In this document: positions 35,416-43,630 of the stretch, one piece after another
How the letters are laid out: every line of letters begins with the position of its first letter
How positions within the stretch are numbered: the stretch's first letter is position 1
From: an uncultured Clostridia bacterium
Lineage (GTDB): Bacteria > Bacillota > Clostridia > Lachnospirales > CAG-274
NCBI GenBank assembly: GCA_947628755.1
Contig: CANRBC010000001.1
Span: 62,001 to 126,000, forward strand
Length of the DNA: 64,000 nucleotides
Direction: 5' to 3'
Made by a program: the position numbers and the translations under genes
Notes under the pieces: model-generated
Told to the model about the DNA's origin: nothing
What the model saw: only the letters and a program-made list of their open reading frames with translations
Databases searched by the model: none

Positions 35416-36100
35416 TATCCGCTTTCTCCTTTGCTTTTACTACTCTGATACCCATTAACTGGGTTTTAAGCTTCTTTAAGGTGTCTATATCCTCTATAAG
35501 CCTTGCGTCGCCGTTGGCGTTTTCATCGGCTGATTTACAGAAGTCCTCTACCTTCTTTTTGGCTTCCGCTGAAAGCTTTGCTCTTTCAATAGAAAGCTTG
35601 TAGCACTCTTCCCTGAGTTTCTGTAATTCCTTGCTTTCTTCGGGTAAGTCCTCGCCTTCGTAAATATAAAGTCCTAAACCGTGTCTTGCACAGGCTTTTG
35701 TCAAAGCTCTCTGTATAGCTTTGTTTGCGTCTGTAGAGCGTATTTTATCAGCGGGTATGGGCTGATTTTTGTAATCCATAATGGGAAGGCGCTCTATATA
35801 TTCAATGTCGTTGATAGTAACGCCGACCTTTACCCAGCCGCTTGTACCGTCGTCAAACCACGGTCTGCCATACTCCTGATATACCACACAGCCTGTAGAA
35901 TCCGATACAGGCATAGGTACCTTCACCCGCTGTTCGTAAACATCGTATATAGCTTTAGGGTGTCTCTTTTTAACCTCCGCCCAAGCTGCCGCCCAAGAGA
36001 GATATGACAAGCCGTTCTTAGTCCTGACTTTATCTTTTACGTCAATGTTGTAGAGTTCGGCAAAATAGTTTTCTGTGGTCTTTGAAGTATTTTCTACCAT
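35408..36100 (-). CDS. Sak/DUF1071-type single-strand annealing protein
   Basis: A 230-residue recombinase-like protein. NGLSYLSWAAAWAEVKKRHP, WVKVGVTI and STDANKAIQRALTKACARHGLG are the core signatures of the DUF1071 (Sak) annealing family, followed by a Lys/Glu-rich helical tail. It anneals ssDNA in phage recombination. Located directly upstream of ssb, its usual partner, with an 8-base overlap. Confidence 0.88.
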   Translation of the reverse strand: MVENTSKTTENYFAELYNIDVKDKVRTKNGLSYLSWAAAWAEVKKRHPKAIYDVYEQRVKVPMPVSDSTGCVVYQEYGRPWFDDGTSGWVKVGVTINDIEYIERLPIMDYKNQPIPADKIRSTDANKAIQRALTKACARHGLGLYIYEGEDLPEESKELQKLREECYKLSIERAKLSAEAKKKVEDFCKSADENANGDARLIEDIDTLKKLKTQLMGIRVVKAKEKADNE

Positions 36101-36177
36101 ATATTAACTCCTTTCTTATATATGAACTCTGCCCTGCGGTAGGGTTACGTACAAGGCAGAGAGTGATTTAGACGACT

Positions 36178-36420
36178 TTATAAATCTGCATTACGATGCT
36201 TTTCCTCTGCTCTCTCACAGAAAAACAAACACAGACCTCTAACTATCTCAGAGAATAGAGCAAACCACACGACATCGCCAAGGGTATATGTAATATCGAC
36301 CTCGCAATTGATAAGAGTAAAGAAGAGCCAGATCGACAACATCTGAACTATAATGTCTGTTACGATTATATATACCGTTATCTTTGTAGAGGGTTTGTTA
36401 TTATCATCTTTCATTTGCAT
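36178..36420 (-). CDS. Small two-helix membrane protein
   Basis: An 80-residue protein with two hydrophobic helices (ITVYIIVTDIIVQMLSIWLF and LGDVVWFALFSEIVRGLCLF). Holin-like or membrane anchor; nothing specific is recognised. Confidence 0.5.
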   Translation of the reverse strand: MQMKDDNNKPSTKITVYIIVTDIIVQMLSIWLFFTLINCEVDITYTLGDVVWFALFSEIVRGLCLFFCERAEEKHRNADL

Positions 36421-36459
36421 TTCTCCATATATTATTTCTTAAATTGGTGTAAAGATTTT

Positions 36460-36963
36460 CTATAAATCGCATTGATAGTGTATTTTATCCGATAATGAAA
36501 GTGGGTACTCTGTCGGATCGGTAGGTACTGCGGTAATATGATAGTACGGTGGTACAAATTTACCCGTTCCGTTTGAGTATACTTCGTAGTCCAGTATTAC
36601 GCAACTATCTACCATAGCAGAGGTTTTATGTCCGCCCGAACAGTAAAATGTTATCTCCGAAGGCAAAGCCTGTTGTGATATGTCGGGCAGAACACATGTA
36701 GTCGCTCCGCATATGGGACATTCATAGTCTGTTCTGGCAAGCCTACACCTAAACTTATTGCCGATACGGTCTATAAATGACTGACGGGGCTTATATTCAC
36801 CATCGGATAAATCCGCTTGTATAGTTGAGTCGTGAGCTATATCCTGTTCAATAGGCTTATAATAACTTTTCTTATTGTTATTATTGTTGGCGCAGTTATC
36901 ACATTTGTTACTATCGATAGTATCTGTACAGTAGTCTGTATATTTACATTTGTTATTTTGCAT
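36460..36963 (-). CDS. Zinc-ribbon protein of unknown function
   Basis: A 167-residue protein. The N-terminus CKYTDYCTDTIDSNKCDNCAN and central YECPICGATTCVLPD / FYCSGGH give two probable zinc sites. It lies at the end of the replication module. Function unknown. Confidence 0.55.
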   Translation of the reverse strand: MQNNKCKYTDYCTDTIDSNKCDNCANNNNNKKSYYKPIEQDIAHDSTIQADLSDGEYKPRQSFIDRIGNKFRCRLARTDYECPICGATTCVLPDISQQALPSEITFYCSGGHKTSAMVDSCVILDYEVYSNGTGKFVPPYYHITAVPTDPTEYPLSLSDKIHYQCDL

Positions 36964-36987
36964 GTCTATGCTTATGCCTCCTTTGAA

Positions 36988-37302
36988 TTAAAGTACAGAT
37001 AAGTCTTTATCCGGATTTTCATTGGCATACTTTATCCATCTTTCCGCAAAAGGCTTTGTTACATTGTTAAGATGAAATACCTCTCTAACAAAAATATAAC
37101 CTTTATCAACGCCATCTTCTATTGAACTGGTATTTAAATCAACATCTTCTACATCTAAAGGATAAAATCTTTTTGAATAATATTTAGCGCCCGATTTGTT
37201 GATAACAATTTTACTTATTGGGGATTCGATTAACTTCCAATACTCTTTACCGTCTTTTTCTGATGGATAAATACCGCCTATAATATCGCCTACGTTAAGC
37301 AT
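36988..37302 (-). CDS. Small protein, tandem copy 1
   Basis: A 104-residue protein sharing MLN(V/A)GD, W(K/R)LIESPI, VEDV(D/E)LNT, EVFHLN(N/D)(V/T)TKP and W(I/V)KY with the next gene, so the pair arose by tandem duplication. Small beta-barrel-like domain of unknown role. Confidence 0.6.
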   Translation of the reverse strand: MLNVGDIIGGIYPSEKDGKEYWKLIESPISKIVINKSGAKYYSKRFYPLDVEDVDLNTSSIEDGVDKGYIFVREVFHLNNVTKPFAERWIKYANENPDKDLSVL

Positions 37303-37349
37303 TTGGTACGCCCTCTTTCTATATCCTCTTCATTATATTTTCTCCTTTA

Positions 37350-37667
37350 CTAATTAAAGCCATATAAACTTCTATACTCATTGTCGTTCAGATACTTTAC
37401 CCAATTTTCTGCTATGGGTTTTGTCGTATCGTTAAGGTGAAAGACCTCTTCAATAAAAATACAATCTGTATTAGTCATGTTCTGTACCATACAGGTATTT
37501 AACTCGACATCTTCTACATTCAAAAGAGGAAATCTTTCTGACCAATATCTAGTGCATTTTCTATTCATCAAAATACCGATTATTGGCGATTCAATTAATC
37601 TCCAAACCTGTTCATCATTTACTGTTACCTGAGAAATACTGCCAAGCATATCGCCTGCGTTAAGCAT
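37350..37667 (-). CDS. Small protein, tandem copy 2
   Basis: A 105-residue paralogue of 36988-37302, roughly 40% identical by eye along its whole length. Copies have diverged, which argues for retained function. Unknown role. Confidence 0.6.
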   Translation of the reverse strand: MLNAGDMLGSISQVTVNDEQVWRLIESPIIGILMNRKCTRYWSERFPLLNVEDVELNTCMVQNMTNTDCIFIEEVFHLNDTTKPIAENWVKYLNDNEYRSLYGFN

Positions 37668-37731
37668 TTAAACACCTTACTTTCTGAATAAAATTAAACT
37701 TTTATTGAATCGACCTATGTATTATCTTTGT

Positions 37732-37980
37732 ACTGCCTTATTAGAATAACTCCATTTCATATGAAAATACTTATCTGCTATATCAGGATATTTGGCGGGT
37801 ATCTGTAAAAACCTTTGAAATGAAAACCTTGTCGTATATGTCAAGATTTTCACAGTCAAGTTTTAAAGTGACTGTGTGTCCAAGAGATTTGTAATATCCC
37901 GATATTTTCATGCAGGCCAAGTTTGGAAATCTATGCTTGTTCCTGCCAACTAAATCGGCGTCTATAATTACTATGTTCAA
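37732..37980 (-). pseudogene. Remnant of a B12-binding/radical-SAM-type protein
   Basis: A frame from TTG 37980 encodes IVIIDADLVGRNKHRFPNLA and CMKISGYYKSLGHTV, then FISKVFTDT, and stops at TGA 37783. This is the N-terminal segment of longer phage and bacterial radical-SAM proteins. A different frame continues with PAKYPDIADKYF before ending at 37732. A frameshift near 37795 and loss of the radical-SAM body are inferred; no downstream domain remains before the next gene. Confidence 0.6.
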
Positions 37981-38003
37981 ATAATCTATCCTTATATATA
38001 GTT

Positions 38004-39269
38004 CTAAAACAGCACACAGCCGTTATTTTTGAAATTTTTAGCTGTTTCCTTTAATTCTTTTTTGCTTAATCCCATGCCTTCACTTAGGCAATCGTAACAA
38101 TAGAATGTATTGTTATTAAAGAATTTCATAGATAAGGCTATTTCGTCTTTTTTTAATTTCTTACCGCATTTACTACAAGTGTTATTAAAATATTTCATAA
38201 CAGTTTCTCTGTCTGTTATGCCTGTGTACTGCTGCATTTGGTCAATAACTTCTTCCGTTGGTTTATCTCTGTATATGCCATAGCCATTCCAGCCCTTTTG
38301 TAGAAAATCCTCAATAGTACAATTCAAAGCTGCCCACTTTTTGTTATTGATAAAGTAAGTTCTGAGAATGTCGAGCCATCTTTTTCGCATTTCAGGATAA
38401 TAATATTCATCAAGAACCCACACCGACTTGGTATAATAAGGACAGGCGATCGCACAGCCTACTCTGGAATAACCTTTTTTGTATTTATCGTTTATAACTA
38501 TGTTTCGACTAAGCATATAAAGCCATACGTCTAAATCAGCCCATTTGCATATAGGTAATATACCCATCCAGTTTGTTTGTCCCCATTCGGGATTAACAAC
38601 TTCGTCTGTATAATCTTTTCTCTTTGCGGACTCTGAATTTCTCATACCCATAAATAGTAAATACTTCATGTTTTTATCTAACTGTGATGTCATCACATTT
38701 GATTTATACATACCACAACAAAATCTCATTGTAGGCGTTGGTATTTTGTTGTATTCTTTGATGTATTGGTAAAAGCCCTGTTTGGGTGACATTATCTGAC
38801 AGTTAGATATGGTCTTTGCCATACGATAAACTTCTGCGCAGTCTAAACTTGTATTGTTGAATATAGCTTTAGCAGAAGGAAATAACTGTCTAACAAGGTG
38901 AAGTACGGTCATTGAGTCTTTGCCTGTGCTGACAGGAATAATAGGAGTGTAGCTTGAATATTTGTCAAGCTTATCCTGAATTAAATTCAAGGCATTTTGT
39001 TCAAGGTCGTTTATATAGTCTTGTTTTGAATTTACTAATTCCGCCCACGACATCATATCCTTAACGTCAAGCTGTGAATATCCATTACGGGGTTTAGAAT
39101 AAGACATAGATAAATCATCATTGACTTTTAATCTGTATAGCTTATGTAAATTACCTTCTTTATCAAAGGCTTTTACTACTGATTTGTTATACCAATAATA
39201 CCCCTCCTGCAATTCAAGTCCCGTCTTGTCCTTTAGGAATTTGCAGTATTCCTTAAATATCGGTTGAAT
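38004..39269 (-). CDS. PAPS-reductase/PP-loop family protein with Fe-S cysteines, AUU start
   Basis: About 421 residues. The PP-loop is PVSTGKDSMTVLHLV, with IFNNTSLDCAEVYRM and MRFCCGMYKS plus a later GCAIACPYYTKSVW. These are the cysteine arrangement of DndC/PAPS-reductase-like proteins that carry a [4Fe-4S] cluster. It could thiolate or adenylylate DNA, RNA or metabolites; no other dnd genes are present. TTG 39212 lies well inside the frame. ATT 39269 is seven bases after AGGAGG and adds QPIFKEYCKFLKDKTGLE. Confidence 0.75.
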   Translation of the reverse strand: MQPIFKEYCKFLKDKTGLELQEGYYWYNKSVVKAFDKEGNLHKLYRLKVNDDLSMSYSKPRNGYSQLDVKDMMSWAELVNSKQDYINDLEQNALNLIQDKLDKYSSYTPIIPVSTGKDSMTVLHLVRQLFPSAKAIFNNTSLDCAEVYRMAKTISNCQIMSPKQGFYQYIKEYNKIPTPTMRFCCGMYKSNVMTSQLDKNMKYLLFMGMRNSESAKRKDYTDEVVNPEWGQTNWMGILPICKWADLDVWLYMLSRNIVINDKYKKGYSRVGCAIACPYYTKSVWVLDEYYYPEMRKRWLDILRTYFINNKKWAALNCTIEDFLQKGWNGYGIYRDKPTEEVIDQMQQYTGITDRETVMKYFNNTCSKCGKKLKKDEIALSMKFFNNNTFYCYDCLSEGMGLSKKELKETAKNFKNNGCVLF

Positions 39270-39320
39270 TCTTATACCTCCTATATCTTATGTATTACTT
39301 CCATAGTTTGGGGATTATAT

Positions 39321-39349
39321 ATTCCTTATTTCTCCACATAATAAGGAAT
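39321..39349 (-). terminator. Hairpin after the 39396 gene, possible terminator
   Basis: ATTCCTTATT pairs with AATAAGGAAT (10 bp) around a 9-base loop, in the gap between 39396 and the PAPS-reductase-like gene. An AT-rich tract follows on the minus strand, with no strict T-run. Confidence 0.45.
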
Positions 39350-39395
39350 ACTGATTGACAGTTATATATTCTCACATTGATAAAGGGTATTTTCA

Positions 39396-39686
39396 TCACC
39401 TATCACAGCCTAGAAGTTCATTCAGCCCGTCTATTATACGGATATTTTTGTCGTAGGTCTTGGCAAGATTGATATTTATAAGCCTAGCGTCGCTTTCCGA
39501 CAAATGAGATATGTTAATGTTCATCTCTGAAACTATGGTATCATTTATCCTTTCAAGTCTTTTGCCTATAAGGCTGATAATATGTACCGCATCTTCCGAA
39601 CAGGTCTGCAATAAATGGGCTTGTCTTGCTTGCTCTGTGTCGGTATGTTTTCTTTTTTTCTTAAATATCTTTAATATCTTAAGCAC
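39396..39686 (-). CDS. Small helical protein of unknown function
   Basis: A 96-residue protein with a basic N-terminus (KILKIFKKKRKH) and long amphipathic helices. GTG start six bases after GGAGG. No family recognised. Confidence 0.45.
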   Translation of the reverse strand: MLKILKIFKKKRKHTDTEQARQAHLLQTCSEDAVHIISLIGKRLERINDTIVSEMNINISHLSESDARLININLAKTYDKNIRIIDGLNELLGCDR

Positions 39687-39701
39687 AAAATTCCTCCTTA
39701 C

Positions 39702-40352
39702 TTATGCCTCAACAAATTCACCTTTAACAAGCTTATAATATGTATCTGCTTTAATTGTCTTGCCGTCAACTCTTGCAGCCTTCACATTAAGAAGCTTACC
39801 CTCATTATCTCTTTCGGCGATAACTATAAAGCAATTTAGGGACCCTTTTGCTTTACTGTCATATCCTGTAGCAATAGCAATACTATCACAGCCCTCAACA
39901 CTCGCTGCTGACCAGTCGCCTGTGTTGAGGGCTGCTGACCAGTCGCCTGTGTTGGTCGCTGCTGAGCGGTCGCCTGTGTTGGTCGCTGCTGACTGGTTGC
40001 CTGTGTTGGTCGCTGCTGCATCTTCCCAATTAACTTTTTCAAGTATAAAATTAACACCGGCCGTAATTAACCCTCGAAGTCCAATTTCTGCATTTATTTT
40101 TATCTTCTTAGTAGCTACTTTACTGTCATCCTCTGATTTGCTACATTCTTCCGGTATCTCAACCTCGCAAAATCTATTGAGATTGCCATTATCATCTACA
40201 GGGGGATAATATGTAAATACGTCCATAGGATTAAGACAACTATGAAAACCACATTCGCATATATTAGCCTTTTTCTCTTTATAGCTCTTTCCTATCTTAT
40301 ACTAAAAATCACGACACTGTAAATCCTTATTAAATCCTTTATATGCTTTCAT
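39702..40352 (-). pseudogene. DUF7666-like protein with AATNTGD repeats, interrupted by one in-frame TAG
   Basis: From ATG 40352 (GGAGG seven bases upstream) the frame reads MKAYKGFNKDLQCRDF, then TAG (40302-40304), then continues without shift as YKIGKSYKEKKANICECGFH and on to 39702. The pieces around the TAG match one continuous N-terminal domain in which, as I recall the family, Gln follows Phe. A nine-residue repeat (AATNTGDRS-type) makes a short beta-helix, and the C-terminus (AARVDGKTIKADTYYKL) is shared with 52541. TAG is a real stop elsewhere in the element, so this is either a nonsense mutation or read-through. Confidence 0.65.
39904..40021. repeat. 27-bp tandem repeat inside the DUF7666-like gene
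   Basis: Units beginning GCTGCTGA start at 39904, 39931, 39958, 39985 and 40012, an exact 27-base period encoding nine-residue beta-helix turns. The near-identical DNA implies recent expansion or homogenisation. Confidence 0.85.
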
Positions 40353-40365
40353 TTTTACACCTCCA

Positions 40366-40572
40366 TTACTTCGTCTTCTCTTTTGTTTTAAGACAAGGCT
40401 CGCATATATTTTTTATCCTGACTATCTTCTGGGCGGCGGTTATGCCTTTGGTATTGGCGATTTCCATAACTGCGCCTGCTATACCTACTGCGCCTTCAAG
40501 CATAGATATTTGTCTGACCTTAGCCAGATTTTCCTTGTATATTTTTACAAGCCGTTCCTTTGGGTTAGTCAT
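40366..40572 (-). CDS. Small helical phage protein
   Basis: A 68-residue protein (MTNPKERLVKIYKENLAKV...). The ATG at 40572 is nine bases after GGAG; an upstream ATG is too close to it. It carries a C-terminal CEPC and overlaps the previous gene's stop. Function unknown. Confidence 0.5.
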   Translation of the reverse strand: MTNPKERLVKIYKENLAKVRQISMLEGAVGIAGAVMEIANTKGITAAQKIVRIKNICEPCLKTKEKTK

Positions 40573-41074
40573 TATTATCATCTCCTAAATGCCATAAGCC
40601 GTTTATAAACACCTCGTTTAATTCGGGCTCAAATTCTTCAAGGGCTTGTTTTGCGATTTCTTCGGAAGAAAAATATATCACAAAAGGAAAGTGATTTACG
40701 GAAAGATGGAAAGTATCCCAAAGTCCTCCGTTCGTATACCCTATTTCATATTTATCTCCGGTGCAGTCGTCTGTATTATGCTCGTCCGCCCATCTGCACA
40801 TACGCAGATATAAGCCTACCGCTTTTGCCATTAGCTCTGCTAATGCCGAATTGGAAAAGTAATTGCCGCAGCGTATCTGATTTTTATCACAAAGTTTGCC
40901 TTCCTCTGTAAGAGGGGATATTTCGCCAATACTATTTATATAATAATAAATTTCGCCTTCCTCAACTTTCTCCCAGCCGGTCTTTTTGCTGTCCCGCAAG
41001 CCTAATTTTTGCGCCTGTTCCGTTGTAAGCTCTACGTCTACGGTTTTGCCGTTATATGTTATCTGTACTTTCAC
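40565..41074 (-). CDS. Phage protein paralogous to the C-terminus of 21857
   Basis: About 169 residues from GTG 41074 (VKVQITYNGKTVDVELTT), seven bases after GGAGG. The C-terminal ~85 residues (RMCRWADEHN, FVIYFSSEEIAKQALEEF, PELNEVFINGLW) match the end of the 21857 protein. This is a shared module of unknown function joined to different N-termini. Confidence 0.6.
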   Translation of the reverse strand: MKVQITYNGKTVDVELTTEQAQKLGLRDSKKTGWEKVEEGEIYYYINSIGEISPLTEEGKLCDKNQIRCGNYFSNSALAELMAKAVGLYLRMCRWADEHNTDDCTGDKYEIGYTNGGLWDTFHLSVNHFPFVIYFSSEEIAKQALEEFEPELNEVFINGLWHLGDDNND

Positions 41075-41103
41075 TGCATATCCTCCTTGCAAATCAATAT
41101 TTT

Positions 41104-41739
41104 TCAGCAGGCAAAGTCTTTGACCTTGACCTTGACTGCTATTCTGTTTTTCCTTCTGTCCCGTAAATCAGCGGCAGGGCGGCATACCAAACCTTCCATA
41201 TTGGCTGAGCCTATATTGGACTTTGGCTTTTCCTTTACAAAAGCGACTGCCTGTTCTAAGGGCATATAACCTACAAAGGGAACTATATCTATACGCAGAA
41301 GCTCTGCAATATCCTTTACCGATTCCGCTTTGAGATACAAATCGGCTTCGGGCATATACACATCAAAAAGTATGAATGAACAATCCTCTCTGTAAGCCCT
41401 GCCATTCTGTATTTTACCGCCGTAGCCCTCGCCGAATAATATAGCTTGCTTTTCACCAAAAATCTGTTCAAAAATTTCTTCCGTACCGTCGGATAAAAAT
41501 ATATCGTTTAAAGCCGACTGCAAATATGGCGGTATTTGCGCCTTTTCAGTCCTACCCTGAAAACTGACGTTATAACCGTCCCATACTACGCCGATATTGG
41601 TTCCGTCTATTTTTTCTGTACATCGCCACAAATTATCTTTAAGATATTCTACTTCCGAGGATATATAGCGACCCTCTATAAGTTTTTTCGTTTCTGTATC
41701 TCTCTCAAATGGCGGCTGTATCTTTTCATACTTATACAA
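41104..41739 (-). CDS. RNA ligase, T4 Rnl2-like family
   Basis: A 211-residue nucleotidyltransferase. The adenylylation motif I is EKIDGTNIGV (K-x-D-G), motif III region is AILFGEGYGG and FILFDVYM, motif IV EGLVCRP and motif V VKVKVKDF. Rnl2-like enzymes seal RNA nicks. It lies about 1 kb upstream of the tRNA genes; phages use such ligases to repair tRNAs cut by host anticodon nucleases. TTG start seven bases after GGAGG. Confidence 0.88.
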   Translation of the reverse strand: MYKYEKIQPPFERDTETKKLIEGRYISSEVEYLKDNLWRCTEKIDGTNIGVVWDGYNVSFQGRTEKAQIPPYLQSALNDIFLSDGTEEIFEQIFGEKQAILFGEGYGGKIQNGRAYREDCSFILFDVYMPEADLYLKAESVKDIAELLRIDIVPFVGYMPLEQAVAFVKEKPKSNIGSANMEGLVCRPAADLRDRRKNRIAVKVKVKDFAC

Positions 41740-41751
41740 TTTAATTCCTCC

Positions 41752-42573
41752 TTATACTTGATATAAAACCCTATGAATAGGTATATCGTCTGCGTTAATG
41801 CCGTCTATAAGTGTCCAGTTGCTTCCGTCTGCAAGTTCCTCGTCTGTGGGGTAAAGAAGTTCTTGATTTGCCTTGGTATATGAAAAGCCATAAGGAACAA
41901 AGCACTTTCTCTGTCTAACAAAGAGAGTGCCCCGTCCGCCTTTAAAAGCAGGATTTCTGCCCATTTCGTAAGGTTTTACAGTACCTATATCCGCATAATC
42001 GAAAAAGTTTTTGCCTAAAAGATATATAGATGTGTCGTTGGCAGGCGCCTTATAAAATATGACAGACCTTTTATTATACAATCTCCAACTATCTGCCAAA
42101 GAATATGGCACTAAAACGGCGGTATATAGACTATATTGAGCGTCTGACATTATATCTCTTATTCCGTTTATATCTGTTATAATATCCGTCTTCGTCGCAT
42201 TACGGAAATCACTACTATTGTATATACCCTTTAAAATAGCTATAACGGACTGCATATATACTTCCTGCATTTGTAATCCCGTATAACAGGCAATCGCTTC
42301 AACGTATGGTATTCGCAGCGCATATGTTAAATAAAAAAGCGGATTATCGATAAAATCCTCCTCGACCCACGCTCTTGCTCTGGCAATAACGGGAACACCT
42401 CTGCCGTCTTTAAGCGTAGCATAACCAATGCCTGTTGTTGGACTAAAATGCTCATATAATTCCGAATTTTTATTAAGAACGCCACAATCAGATAATACAT
42501 TATTACGCCACTTTTTCATATGCTTATCAAATTCATCTGCGTCAAATTTGTTTGAAACAAAAAAGTCTGACAT
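41752..42573 (-). CDS. Putative capsid-like protein (tentative)
   Basis: A 273-residue protein starting MSDFFVSNKF, eight bases after GGAG. The block MQSVIAILKGIYNSSDF, ISDAQYS-like text, RQRKCFVPYGFSYTKANQ and PTDEELADGSNWTLI recalls a coat-protein family with a V(L/I)..LKG.. core and an end that reads SPTN.(E/Q)LAD..NW. The family match is from memory and partial, and the N-terminal half is not recognised. No other structural genes are near, so this may be a repurposed homologue or something else. Confidence 0.35.
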   Translation of the reverse strand: MSDFFVSNKFDADEFDKHMKKWRNNVLSDCGVLNKNSELYEHFSPTTGIGYATLKDGRGVPVIARARAWVEEDFIDNPLFYLTYALRIPYVEAIACYTGLQMQEVYMQSVIAILKGIYNSSDFRNATKTDIITDINGIRDIMSDAQYSLYTAVLVPYSLADSWRLYNKRSVIFYKAPANDTSIYLLGKNFFDYADIGTVKPYEMGRNPAFKGGRGTLFVRQRKCFVPYGFSYTKANQELLYPTDEELADGSNWTLIDGINADDIPIHRVLYQV

Positions 42574-42630
42574 TACTATCACTCCTTTTGTCTGTATATT
42601 TGCTCGATTGTAAATTACTCAATTATGAAC

Positions 42631-42698
42631 GACCTGTATAGGAGTTGAACCTATGACCTATCGATAAACCGATTATTCTTCCGCTGAGTTAACAGGTC
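42631..42698 (-). tRNA. tRNA-like gene with a shortened anticodon arm (possible UAU)
   Basis: A 68-nt minus-strand sequence with a perfect 7-bp acceptor (GACCTGT/ACAGGTC), a D arm containing CAGCGG and a 5-bp T arm (ATAGG/CCTAT) with loop TTCAACT. The anticodon arm is only 14 nt: ATCG, a six-base loop GTTTAT, CGAT. Restoring three bases after TTTAT would give stem ATCGG/CCGAT and loop TTTAT.., i.e. anticodon UAU, which reads AUA. It is either a decayed tRNA-Ile(UAU) or an unusual short tRNA. Confidence 0.6.
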
Positions 42699-42782
42699 AG
42701 AACGGCAGGTATTAAACTATATCTGCCGCAAACACAAATAAAAAAATAAAGGAGGTCGTTAACTGACCGAGCGTAAGCTCGA

Positions 42783-42854
42783 CAGGGCTGACAGGACTCG
42801 AACCTGTGAATATAGGGATCAAAACCCTATGCCTTACCGCTTGGCGACAGCCCT
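42783..42854 (-). tRNA. tRNA-Gln(UUG)
   Basis: Full cloverleaf on the minus strand: acceptor AGGGCTG/CAGCCCT, D arm GCCAAGCGGTAAGGC, anticodon stem TAGGG/CCCTA with loop TTTTGAT (anticodon UUG, reads CAA), T arm ACAGG/CCTGT with TTCGAGT. The discriminator base is G and CCA is not encoded. Confidence 0.92.
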
Positions 42855-42885
42855 ACAAGCCGCATAAACAATAAATAATCTATTG

Positions 42886-43588
42886 TTGATAAATTCTTAC
42901 AGTACAGAGCATTTTGCCAATAGAGAAAATGCACAACTGATATTGGCTGTCAAAATACACTGTAAGCTAAATGGGTATTGTCTCTTGTGAAATGATATGC
43001 GAAAAAACAAGATACAAAATTCCCTTATAACTTCCCTTTTTGTAAGGAACAGTCTTGCCGTATCATGGCAGAATGTTATGCTTACAACTTATTAATGGGT
43101 CAACAATAAATCAAATATTGAATTATACGGCGAAGCACTATTTTAACCTTGACCTTTTAACGCTAATAATGGCGTTGCAAATGCAATGGTTGGTTGATAA
43201 AAATTTGCCGCATACCTGCTCCGCAGATGACCTTGTGGCATACCGATAAGCCAAAACTGTGTATCGGAGATTTTGTCAAAGCTTGAATGTTAAAACGTAA
43301 ACTTTAAATGTCTGCCCTTTTCTTTTCTTTATCTATAGTTTACTTCTACGACCTTCCAAAGAAGGCGAAGGGCAAACGATAAAAAATTTTAAGTTGTAAA
43401 GTTTAGTATTTATTGGTTAAGTATTAAGCTTTAAGATAAGGCATCACACACGCAGGATGCAAATTATAGTTGGTTTTCAAGACCATCTAAAACAGACTTA
43501 CATTCATAATTATTGTGGTTTGTTTTATTCTGTTAGTATCAAGGCTGTTTTATTATTTTGTGACATTCTGCCTTGTAAGAATTGTCAA
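42886..43588 (+). ncRNA. Large structured RNA candidate (~700 nt) beside the tRNA genes, GOLLD/ROOL-like
   Basis: A 775-base stretch (42856-43630) has no credible protein gene. Its ends can close: AATTCTTACA at ~42892 pairs with TGTAAGAATT at ~43575, extended by TTGAT/GTCAA. Inner helices include GCATTTT/AAAATGC, TGTAAG/CTTACA enclosing TTGCC/GGCAG, AACGC/GCGTT, TGCCGC/GTGGCA enclosing CTGC/GCAG, CCTTC/GAAGG and ACCGA/TCGGT. A 12-bp helix of AAGTTTAGTATT with AGTATTAAGCTT is complete only if G-U pairs are allowed, which holds on the plus strand and fails on the minus. Large ornate phage RNAs of the GOLLD and ROOL classes are known near phage tRNAs. The class assignment is inference. Confidence 0.55.
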
Positions 43589-43630
43589 CCGATATTTATA
43601 AGGTTTTCGGTATACGGCAAATAATGTTGA

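Noticed and set aside
38004..39269. DNA phosphorothioation (Dnd) system
   Set aside because: Only the PAPS-reductase-like protein is present; no DndA, B, D, E or F homologues were seen.
39904..40021. CRISPR-like array
   Set aside because: The 27-bp units are contiguous with no spacers and are in frame with a coding sequence. No CRISPR array or cas operon is visible in the window.
43055..43249. A 64-codon plus-strand frame within the large RNA region
   Set aside because: No ribosome site, no family features; it crosses several predicted helices.
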